Both the position numbers and the translations under genes were made by a program. The notes under the pieces are model-generated. The model worked only from the letters and a program-made list of their open reading frames with translations. It made no database searches and had not been told where the DNA came from. From contig OX463785.1 of the NCBI GenBank assembly GCA_949825025.1, positions 9,797,971 to 9,861,970 on the forward strand: DNA of 64,000 nucleotides. The letters run 5' to 3'. The stretch's first letter is position 1. Every line of letters begins with the position of its first letter. This DNA comes from Siphlonurus alternatus (Eukaryota; Arthropoda; Insecta; Ephemeroptera; Siphlonuridae). Below, piece after piece: positions 46,540 through 55,924 of this stretch.

Positions 46540-46640
46540 AGAAGTGCGGTCTTTTATATCTAGTAAAGCAAAACGCACCAACATTTTTAATATTATCTAT
46601 ATTCTCAAATGAAGGGAGCATGCCAAAAATAAATTAAGCC
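46540..46640 (+). repeat. Dispersed repeat R2, copy 2
   Basis: Second copy of the block at 43740-43870. It has the order AAGTGCGGTCTT, CTAGTAAAGCAAAACG, AAATGAAGGGAGCATGCC. Confidence 0.5.
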
Positions 46641-47349
46641 TCAATTTTTCATGGATGTGTTAATCATGTTTTAAAAATAGCTAAAATTGCTGCTATAAAT
46701 GAGTTCAGTCATAATATGAAAATTCATAAGTAAAATAAGCTATATAAAAAATAATAGTTCAAAAAGTTTTACTCTCTAGTCTTCTTTAACAAGTACTGCC
46801 AACATAATTATGGGGAATTCTCTTACAACTAAAATTTTAATTTAACTACTATATTATGATAGGATACATATTAACAATAAGTTTGACTTAAGTTTCAACT
46901 TTTTAAACTCAAATTTGGGGACTCAGAAGGGATTATTAGAATAGGGGCAAAGTATGCAACTTGCGCGCAAACCTGAAAATTGTGACGTAGAAACTCCCTA
47001 GTTAACACACAACAACTGCCTGATATCATAATTTGAGCGTCAAGGAGTGATTGGCTATAAATTTTAGTAACACGATCGAAATCAGCGGGTTTTTCTACCC
47101 TAGTATCAATAGTTGATTGTGTCTCTAATATCAGTTTACTTTAAGAGTGATAATCGAAAATATAAATTTATTGCAGGAAAATTTCGCCTGCTAGGCAGTT
47201 TCCACGTCACGTTTTGGCGCTAAATTCAAAAGAAGGAAGATTTTTAAAAAGTTCCCTTGTCTCCAATTTTGAAAATTGAAACTTTTTTGTTTTGGGACAT
47301 TTAGTTTCAAGGCATAGAGTATCTGAAAAAAAAATAAAATAAATGTAGA

Positions 47350-47640
47350 ATTCCCCATTATAATAATTGAATCGACTGTGATTGTGTACATTGTTATTCA
47401 TGTAGTATTGATTTATGAAAGGAATAGTAAAAATTATTCGATGACTCAAAAAATAAATTATTGTATATATTATATTACAAACACTACATTTTTAGTAATA
47501 GTATCATAAAAAAATAAACTTCAAATTATTTGGTGTTATAAAACTGTCACAACATAAATGTTATTTTAATATTTTTGTGTCAAATAAATGTGATGTAAAA
47601 TAATACTGTGTGCAGTGAATTTTAAACTTATTGTAATTTT
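47350..47640 (+). repeat. Dispersed AT-rich repeat R, copy 3
   Basis: Order of motifs follows copy 2 (44640) and copy 1 (43340), extending to GTGTCAAATAAATGTGATG and TTTTAAACTTATTGTAATTT. Confidence 0.5.
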
Positions 47641-47763
47641 GAGTTAGTGTTGATGTTCTAATCTTACATTATTTGCTAAACGTTAAATCTCTGAATTTCT
47701 TTGGTTTTTACTCCCAAATTATTGATCTATGATATATATATACTGTATATAATTATATATAAT

Positions 47764-47918
47764 GGGTGCAATTCACGATGCAGTTAGTCAGATTTCTAAC
47801 CACGTTTAGCTTAATCACGTTTAAACATACCAGTTTTACGTGTTAAACCACCTATAGCTAAACGTGGTTAAGCTTAACGTGGTTAGAAACCTGGCTAACT
47901 GCTTCGTCAATCGCGCCC
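47764..47918. mobile_element. Foldback element family H, copy H3
   Basis: GGGTGCAATTCACGATGCAG-TTAGTCAGATTTCTAACCAC and GTTTAGCTTAATCACGTTTAAAC pair with GCTAAACGTGGTTAAGCTTA, GGTTAGAAACCTGGCTAACTG and CAATCGCGCCC. This is the most symmetric family H copy. Confidence 0.85.
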
Positions 47919-48137
47919 AATATACATTAATTAAAGTTACACTTATTGTGCAATAAATGTACAAATTAAACTTTTAAATTTTATTTATCCAAATTGAACG
48001 TAATTGTTGTTTTTTTTATAACAATGTTTTTTAATATCAACTTTTTAAATATGAATTATTGTTAAGATACAAGCAAAATTTCTTCAATCAAAGTTAACTT
48101 ATATTATTTTTATTATTAAAAAATAGACAGTCACAAT

Positions 48138-48457
48138 AGAGTATCAACCTCAAAATTTTTAATTGCAGAAATGGATAGAGCGTGCAAAGTTATGCAGTTA
48201 AGTTATGATTTATTCCAGATTTTTTAGAGCCAGGGAACTATTTTTAAAAAATTATTGAAAATCCTTTTTGTGACGTCACACGGGGGCAAGTCCTATCTTT
48301 TTGTTAAGGAGCGGCGTCTCGTGACGTCACAAAAAGAACTTTCAATAATTTTTTAAAAATAGTTCCCGGGCTCTAAAAAATCTGAAAAAAATCAGGGTTG
48401 CATAACTTTGCACGCTCTATCCATTTCTGCAATAAAAAAAAATTGAGGTTGATACTG
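48138..48457. mobile_element. Foldback element family A, copy A5 (opposite orientation)
   Basis: AGAGTATCAACCTCAAAATT pairs with AATTGAGGTTGATACT. GCAGAAATGGATAGAGCGTG / CACGCTCTATCCATTTCTGC, TTTTAAAAAATTATTGAAA arms and two TGACGTCAC sites are present. The loop reads GCAAGTCCTATCTTTTTGTT-AAGGAGCGGCG, the reverse complement of the loop in A1-A4, so this copy is inserted the other way round. Confidence 0.9.
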
Positions 48458-48863
48458 CATTGTGTCAAAATTATGTGAAGAAAAAAGTATTAAATTTACT
48501 TTTATAACATTTATTTTAAAGTTTACTCTGATTTTTTTCTCTATAAACCAGATTTTTTTAATTTTTTTTAATGATACAACATCTAGAAATGAAGTAGAAG
48601 CAATCTCTTATACTATACTAAAATGCATTGAAAGTTAGTGGACCTTACTTTAATCATACAAAATGTATACGACCTTTAAAAATATCCCACGATTATTTCT
48701 ATCTTCTCAACAGGCTCAAGTTGAAAAAAACATTTACTGAAGTGTTTTAGTAAAAAACATTTAAAAAAGTGTTTACAACCTTGCAAGAAGATTCATAACG
48801 TTTATATCATAGTCAGGGAGTTTAAGAAACTTTTGCACGATTTCTATCAGTGAGAGATATTAT

Positions 48864-49500
48864 TAGGAACCGGATTTTTAAGCTGTAACGATTTTTAGAA
48901 ATTAATAGCACATCAAAACTAATGAAAAATGTCCACGAATCCTGCATTTTTATGGCCAAAAATAGCATATTTTTTAAAGCTTAAAAAAGCTTAATTTAGG
49001 GGTTACGGCTTAAACCAACAAAATGTGGTTTTTAAGGCTTAAAATGCACTTTTTTCGGCTTAAAATACACTTTTTTCACAAAATGTTTGAAAATAGATTA
49101 ATTTTGATATAGTGAGGACATAATATATTTGGTAAAAAAAAAAAGTTGTATAATGCCGCGACTTTTCTCCTCATGGGCCAGCTCTAGTTACTATGGTGCA
49201 GTGGTGCAGTAACGATCGCCAATTTTCAACTTTCGTGCGTAAATTTGTCAAATTTTTATCCAATCACCGTGCGTTGCTGTCACGTGACAATAATTTAGGT
49301 ATTCACAAATGTAAATTCTATCGTAAATAAATATTTTAAACATATTTTTGTATCATCTTTGCAAATATGCAATAAAAACCAAAAAGTCGTATCAGGCTTA
49401 ATTAACTTTTAACAGCTTCATTCAGCTTAATTTGTATAATTATTAGAGCTTAATTAAGCGCTTAAAATAAGGTTTTTACAGCTTAAAAATCCGGTCTCTA
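48864..49500. mobile_element. Non-autonomous hAT element, 637 bp, 8-bp target duplication
   Basis: Ends TAGGAACCGGATTTTTAAGC-TGTAA and TTACAGCTTAAAAATCCGGT-CTCTA. Exact 8-bp duplication GATATTAT at 48856-48863 and 49501-49508. The GCTTAA motif (either strand) recurs about eleven times in the two subterminal regions and is absent from the middle, as expected for hAT transposase-binding subterminal repeats. No ORF of note. Confidence 0.93.
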
Positions 49501-49508
49501 GATATTAT

Positions 49509-50653
49509 GTAGTGTAGCATCATTGAGAGCTCTTTCAGAAATGAAACAACAAACATTGGGGGAGCGTGTCAAACACACCATAATCGTGCAGCCCTTTAAA
49601 TCGATCTCGAGGACTTGTGAGTGCACTTTAATATTTACTCATGTGTCAAAAAATACATCCTAGAATATTGTTTTTTAAAAGTTTTCTAATTAATATATTT
49701 TTTTATTTTTTATTAAAAATAAAATAGTTTTCAATCATTTTATAAAATATTTTATACAAATTTATACTTATTTTCATTTCGTAAGTAAAATAAAATGTGT
49801 ACAAAATCAATTTACTTTTCATTTATTTTGTATTAAAAATTTAGTTTTGCTTGGGGTCCCTTGGGGAGTTTATAATCCAGAATATATCAGTTTCTATATT
49901 TTATCATCAATAATAAATATTTAAGATATATTATTTTCATTAATTGTTTCAACTATGTTTAATTGATTTAAAATTATTTCAGATCTCTTTTTTTTTATTA
50001 TTACATAAAAAAACATACATTGCAAAAAATCCGTTAATGATGAAGTTGATAGTGAACTTTATTGTATATAAAATATAAAGCCAAAAGTACATTCATATTA
50101 CAAATTTACAATCGACTATACATATTACATTATACAGTGTTTTGTAATTACAGAATTTACTGATCTAAATGACGTTTCTATTAACAAAACATGTTTACGA
50201 AAAAAATACAATGCACTAATCTTTAAAACATGCATGAGTCGGTTCCAACATTATCTATAAAAATTCTATTACATTTTTCTTCTACAGACTATAGCTTTAA
50301 ATAATAATAATAGTGATGTGAGTGATTCTTTACAACAAATATCAGCAAGAAGCTTATTGTACAGTATCAATATAGTTAACAAAGGAAAAATTAATTAATG
50401 AAAAAAAAAAAAATAAAAGCTCTAGCTAAACAAGTCAAAAGTAAATCACTGTTTGATGAATTAATAAAAAAAAGGGTAAAAACTACTTTCAAAAAGAGAA
50501 TTGAACGTGCATCAATGTGTCGATACGTCATGTTATCAAAACCAAACTATTGGTCTACTGCAAAGCAAAAAAGATCAACCAGAAACAACAAAAATACATA
50601 ACACTAAAAAAAAATGTATTCAAACAAACCGACAAAAACCTATGAGGCTCCCT
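49509..50653. other. AT-rich DNA, possible minus-strand 3' UTR
   Basis: No plus-strand gene is supported. On the minus strand an AATAAA lies at 50058-50063, about 600 bp past the candidate terminal exon at 50654-50761, so much of 50.03-50.65 kb could be its 3' UTR. The 67-codon lysine-rich plus-strand ORF at 50398-50601 is A-rich and judged chance. Confidence 0.35.
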
Positions 50654-50761
50654 CTAAGATGCATGTCCTGGAAATAGAGACCCTGAGGGCCTCACTGGGG
50701 AATTCACTTGGGGTTGCTGTGGAAATTGACCACGTCTATGCTGTACAGGCAAACAGGCCAT
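50654..50761 (-). CDS. Candidate 3'-terminal exon, unidentified
   Basis: On the minus strand TTTTTTTAATTAG is followed by a GC-richer block. Frame 1 gives 35 codons starting MACLPVQHRRGQFPQQPQVN, Gln/Pro-rich, ending in TAG at 50654. Frame 2 gives 18 codons, WPVCLYSIDVVNFHSNPK, ending in TGA at 50704. Which frame is used cannot be decided without the upstream exon. Clear composition break, good acceptor and a downstream AATAAA (minus) favour a real exon. No family recognised. Confidence 0.4.
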   Translation of the reverse strand: MACLPVQHRRGQFPQQPQVNSPVRPSGSLFPGHAS

Positions 50762-50957
50762 CTAATTAAAAAAACAAATTAAATTACCGATTGCAGAGAC
50801 GCTGATTAATTAATTCCCCAACACCTATAAGACTCGCTACAACCCACGAAATGGTAAAAATACATTATGATAATCTGGCAACACCGCATTTTTGCAATTT
50901 TAAACTGAGGTTGAACCAAGTTTTAAATTTTTCGGGATTCGCGAGTTAGGTCAAAGT

Positions 50958-51128
50958 CAGACGCGGATCCAAGGGGGAGGGGAGGGGGGGGGGGGCATGA
51001 AATTTCAGATAAAACATGGGCAATATAGGCATTTCTCGCACTCCAATTTTTTTTATTATATTTATTTTTTAATTGGCCAATGAAGAGCCCCCCCACCCCC
51101 CTCTGAAATTTGAATCTGGATCCTTGCC
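50958..51128. mobile_element. Foldback element family O, copy 2 (GGATCC, G/C-run arms)
   Basis: AGACGCGGATCCAAGGGGGA with a run of ten or more G pairs with CCCCCCCACCCCCCTCTGAAA and AATCTGGATCC. AAATTTCAGAT / TCTGAAATTTG also pairs. A surrounding imperfect pair (CCGATTGCAGAGACG at 50789 / CGTCTCTGTAATCGG at 51163) suggests insertion into another inverted-repeat element. Confidence 0.7.
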
Positions 51129-51179
51129 TGGTCAACGTTAACTTTGACTCAGCGTTAAATTACGTCTCTGTAATCGGAC

Positions 51180-52010
51180 TAATTGCAAATCAGAAAATAT
51201 AATATAGGTACCAAATAAACTTCATACAGAATGCAAGTGCTTCACGATTGAAATATGTAGTATTTACAGGCAAAAAAATGCTTGATTAAAAAAAAATGAA
51301 ACTTCGATAAGTAAATTATTATCTCATAAAAAAAAAATAGAAATTTGAACTTCAGTAGAAAGTATATTCATAATGTCTTTTGCTTTTCAATTGCATATAT
51401 GACACATTATAAGCACGTTAATAATGTCATTTAATCACATGTTGCATTGTACATCAATATTTTAATTACACAACAATAAAACAAGAAAAACAAACATGAA
51501 ATTAAACAATATGATGATTCATGTATAAACAAATAAATTTGAATATCAGTTTAATAATAATTATTCCTTGCAATTGGTAAATAATTTTATCAAATTCGTT
51601 CGATATTCGTTTAAATCACCATACCTTTAAATAAACAATAATAACTTGTATACTATGGGAGAACATAAAAAAATGAATCAATTTTTTAAATTTTCTAACA
51701 ATATACATAAAATACATTATTTTTTATCAGTAGAAAACAATGAATGAATCGTCGAGAACCATGTAGAAAGAAGCATCTGAAGTTATCATTCAGTTCTGCA
51801 CCACTCTCATATATAGAAAAGTTCTACACATTCGAAACCAAAGTGCTACTTAAAAGGCTTTCAAGTCACAATTATTACTAAATAAAAATAGAATTACTGC
51901 TGAAGATCATATAATAGTTATAGTTTTTAGGTCAGACCTACATACTTCGTCAGCCCCTGTAAATTAGGCTACTAGTATAGCACAATTACGAATTACGTAC
52001 GTATATACAC
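51180..52010. other. AT-rich DNA, no feature supported
   Basis: No exon-like island or inverted repeat recognised. Confidence 0.5.
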
Positions 52011-52122
52011 TCTTCGCCTTTGAAAAGTTCCTTTTTGCAGCCTTGTCACCATATCACGTGTTATTCTTACAAGGCATTGTGATTGATAAGGCCACAAAGG
52101 AACTTATTCAGAGGCGCCGATT
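52011..52122. mobile_element. Foldback element family D, copy D3
   Basis: TCGCCTTTGAAAAGTTCCTTT with TTGCAGCCTTGTCACCAT pairs with TTGTGATTGATAAGGCC and AAAGGAACTTATTCAGAGGCG. Confidence 0.8.
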
Positions 52123-52877
52123 GAACAATTTTATTATTGTCTTAATTTTATTTTTACCCTTCTTTTCATTTTAAATTTAGTAAATATAAAACTCTATAAT
52201 ATAATAAGTTGAATGATATACAATATCTTGAAAATTATAAAAAAATCCTATATACCTGACTTTTTTTTAGCTTTTTATATTTTTTTAGTCTTTTCATCTT
52301 GAAAGTTTATACACTAATACATTTAGAACTGTACTAGAAAATAAATTATAAATGTAACATTACTATAATATTTAATAAATTAAATTAAAACTACGGGTTT
52401 ATACATTCCGTGCATTTTTATCAGTTACAATGGAATAGTAATTTGTTGTATTGAATTTTATTTATTTTTTCACATTTTGTTATTTGTCACGTTTTGTGAT
52501 GCACAAACAAGCCCCCAGGTGTCTCATGCGCTATCATTATTGTCGTCTTTGTGCAGTAACAATGGTATTGCTTAGTGCATGAAAACCATTGATGAAAATC
52601 ATTATCAGCGAATAATCAGAATATCAGTTACTATGAAACACGTTTCAAATCATCGATATAGCAAGTGAAGCAATAATTTGAAGTCTTAAAAATATGACTT
52701 CTTGTTATCTTTCTTGCATATTTTTTTGAGATAATATATTAAATATATTTCGATACTGATGGAAGATACGATTTTAACAGTATGATGATTGCCTCATGTT
52801 ATGCATGCTTTTATTAAATATATCCTAATGCACGATTCATTTTTAAGATTTTAAGTAGTAAATTAAAAACCATCTAC
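52123..52877. other. AT-rich DNA, no feature supported
   Basis: Nothing recognisable beyond AT-rich sequence. Confidence 0.5.
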
Positions 52878-53056
52878 CTACAGTATAACAGATCTTAGTT
52901 TACCACTAAACAGTTCAGTAGACTAGACGGCGCCAGATATATCAGCCAATGAAAAGGTGTCCAGCTGACATTCTAGCCTTTTCATTGGCTCATATATCTG
53001 GCGCCGTCTAGTCTACTGAGCTGTTTAGTGGTAAACTAAGATCTGTTATACTGTAG
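52878..53056. mobile_element. Foldback element family I, copy I3 (near-perfect palindrome)
   Basis: CTACAGTATAACAGATCTTA-GTTTACCACTAAACAG and its almost exact inverse at the right end. The arms continue through AGTAGACTAGACGGCGCCAG-ATATATCAGCCAATGAAAAG to within about 10 bp of the centre. It shares TIRs and the GGCGCCAG block with I1 and I2. It is the most symmetric and probably youngest member. Confidence 0.9.
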
Positions 53057-54131
53057 AAGCAAAATGAAACAGAATTACTCATTTATATATCTATCAATAA
53101 AAAATATCAGATATGTAAAAGAAAGAAAAATTATCAGTTAATATAAAATTGAATTAAAAATATATCAAAAAATTTGAAAATTTATTTATTTATTCAGTTT
53201 ATTGTAAATACAATTTGGTTATATTTATATTTTTAATACAAACGGTTACAAATAAAACTAATATTTAAAGAATATTAATATAAAATAATAAAATATAAAA
53301 ATATCAACATTGTAATAATTAACCAAATCATTTCACCATCACACAAAGCGTGGACGATACACATTCTGCATGACTTTTAAACAAGCAGTTTATGTGTTTT
53401 CAACTTCTAACTAAAATATATTACATAGAATATTTATTTATGATAAATATAAAATTTAACCTCATTATTTAAATCTAACAAGTAAGATTGACCAAGGAAA
53501 ACAAAGCCCATTTACAAGCAAAAATCTTTGAAATTAAAATTCCTTTTTATCACTGATTTTATATTTTATCATCATTCATAATTTTGATTATATATATAAA
53601 CTTAGTTTTATTCTCTCTATATTTTTTTCTTATAGTCAAGGATAATACTTCTGTTATTACATTTTCAGCTTCTATAAATTATTTAAAATAAAACTGATAT
53701 TTATTTTGTAAAACTTGTTCATTAATTTATAATATTCAATACTGCATTCATAATACATTGTGTACCACTAAAATACGTTACCTTAATTAAACGATTTGAG
53801 TATTACAGTTAATTATATTTTATGATCTACTTCAATGCATTTAAAACGATAATAATATAGTTCAACATCACTTGTATTATAAAAAGTGTTTTTTAAAAAA
53901 TGTAATTAGTTTGCTGTTACTAATTACTGAAAGATTTAATAAGTGGCATAATAGTTAAGTTAATAGTAAATTATATTATTTAAAAAAAAAATCTCTTCAT
54001 TTTCTATTTCACCAGTGTCTTTAATTTTAAATTGAAGTAATTGATTGTTAATAATAAATAATCATTAAAATTATAACTCTTTATTGTTGAGTTATAGTTA
54101 TTAAAATTGATCAATATTGATCAATATTCGT
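53057..54131. other. AT-rich DNA, no feature supported
   Basis: Very AT-rich, with no exon-like island. Confidence 0.5.
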
Positions 54132-54445
54132 TAATGAGATATTAAAATGTGAAAATTGTAGTGGCTTAATCGAAAGAAGGGGTAAAATATGGTACTGTGA
54201 ATTTGTTCAGATTTTTCTGAGACCGGGAAATATTTTTAAAAAATTATTGAAAGTCTATTTTATGACGTCACGGGCGGCACTGCCCTATCCTTTTTCTTAA
54301 GGAGTGACGTCATCAAAATAGACTTTCAATAATTTTTTAAAAATAGTTCCCGGTCTCAGAAAAATCTGAACAAATTCACAGTACCATATTTTTACCCCTT
54401 CTTTCGATTAAGCCACTAAAATTTTCACATTCTAATATCTCATTT
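54132..54445. mobile_element. Foldback element related to family A, copy A6 (different ends)
   Basis: Ends AATGAGATATTAAAATGTGA and TCACATTCTAATATCTCATT, then TGGCTTAATCGAAAGAAGGG / CCTTCTTTCGATTAAGCCA. The inner AATTATTGAAAGTC arms, TGACGTCAC/TGACGTCAT pair and TTTCTTAAGGAG loop are those of family A. The shared core with unrelated ends points to a subfamily or an exchange of termini. Confidence 0.85.
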
Positions 54446-54642
54446 CTTGAAGATAAATTTATTTTAAAAATTTGCACCAACAATTAGATTAATAAGTTAA
54501 TCTCTGCTGGATAATAATTGTAAATATATGAATGAAATGTATAATTTATAATAAAAACAACATTTTGTAATTTAAATACCATTCATCACTAATATTTTAT
54601 TCTAATTACTCAATATTACATTTTTTTTTTTATATTGACTAG

Positions 54643-54690
54643 GTTGCTGTGTTCTACGCTGCAACTAAAGGCTTCGTGATTCAGAACTAG
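54643..54690 (+). CDS. Candidate 3'-terminal exon, unidentified
   Basis: A strong T-tract plus ATTGACTAG acceptor precedes GTTGCTGTGTTCTACG..., open for 15 codons, VAVFYAATKGFVIQN, then TAG. The peptide has a conserved-looking composition with no AT-codon bias, and an AATAAA lies near 55090, giving a plausible 400-bp 3' UTR. If real, it is the last exon of a plus-strand gene whose other exons are far upstream. The protein is not recognised. Confidence 0.35.
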   Translation, partial: VAVFYAATKGFVIQN

Positions 54691-55390
54691 TAAAAAACGA
54701 AGCAATGATGAAAGTTAAATATCACTACTTGTTTCCAGAGTTTCAAGTACTGAAGAATGACTCAATCCAGTACAAAATTGCTTTTTCTAGCTGCAAAATG
54801 CCGTGAACTTTCTTTGAGTTTAAAGCATTGAAGTGAACAAAATAAGAAACATTACAGGACAATAGAGCTTATTAAAAACGTAATTTAAGAATTGAAAGTA
54901 ATATTTTCTTCTTAGTATCAAAAAGTTTTTCTGACGGTACTTTGCAATACCTGCATGTACTTCTCTTTTATTTTATTAAAGTAGATGTGTTAAGCCTTTT
55001 ATTCGTATACAATAGATAATTAAAATTTATGATTTTTTACCAAATAGCTTAAGAGAAATTCAAAATGACAATGTATTTAAAGCCAGTTTAAAAATTATTC
55101 TAATAAACAAGGAATTTTATTCTGTGAAATCTTTTTTCGGTTTTAAAATTAGTGAAAATGTATTGATCGAGTAATGTTCTTAGATTTTAATGTGATTTTC
55201 TATATCTTTCATTATTGATTGTTTTTTGATGTACAGAAATGTTGTTATGTTAATTAAGTATGTTTCATGTTGATGTTTTGTCCTAACTTAGCAAATGTTT
55301 ATATATATAATATAATATATTATGTGACGTGATCCATGTTGTATTGCACAACCAGCTGTTCGAAAATTAAAATAATATGAATTTTTTAAA

Positions 55391-55729
55391 TGGACAACAT
55401 ACATGAAAAAATTTTATTGCAGAAATGAATAGAGGGTACCAAATTATGCTACTCTGAGTTTTTTCATTTTTTTTTTTGAGACTCGGAAGTCTCGGAACTA
55501 TTTTTAAATAATTATTGAAAGTCCTGTGATTTCAGTTGGCACCCCTGAATTCTTAATAAAAAGGATAGAGACTGGACGCCTATTGACGCCTCCAGGGGGT
55601 GTGGCCGCACTTTCAATCATTATTTAAAAATAGTTCTGGGTTTCAAAAAAATCTGAAAAAATTCAGAGTAGCATAATTTGGTGCCCTCTATTCATTTCTG
55701 CAATAAAATTGTTTCATATATGTTGTCCA
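55391..55729. mobile_element. Foldback element related to family A, copy A7 (diverged)
   Basis: Ends TGGACAACATACATGAAA and TTTCATATATGTTGTCCA. GCAGAAATGAATAGAGGGTA / GCCCTCTATTCATTTCTGC and AATTATGCTACTCTGAG / TCAGAGTAGCATAATTT are clear family A segments. The loop is changed: the CRE sites are lost and GGCACCCCTGAATTC, TTGACGCCTCC appear instead. Confidence 0.82.
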
Positions 55730-55793
55730 TTGCTCTCTTGATATTTAATATTTAAGTTATTTAAGCTGTTTCTTTTCACTATGGGCTTCTAGA

Positions 55794-55924
55794 AGGTACC
55801 CTCCTCGCCTCTGAAATGTTCCCTTTTGCAGCCTTGTTAATCGCCATTGTGATACACTCACAGAGCATATAGAGATTTACAAGCCTGCAAAGAAAACTTT
55901 TCAGGCGCGAAGTCTCATGTACCT
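55794..55924. mobile_element. Foldback element family D, copy D4
   Basis: AGGTACCCTCCTCGCCTCTG, TTTTGCAGCCTTGTTAATCG pair with AAGCCTGCAAAGAAAACTTT, CAGGCGCGAAGTCTCATGTACCT. Confidence 0.8.

Noticed and set aside
49520..49680. Possible transposase remnant after the hAT element (SLRALSEMKQQTLGERVKH)
   Set aside because: Superficially like a hAT dimerisation region, but the key motif order does not fit and the upstream side of the insertion has stops in frame.
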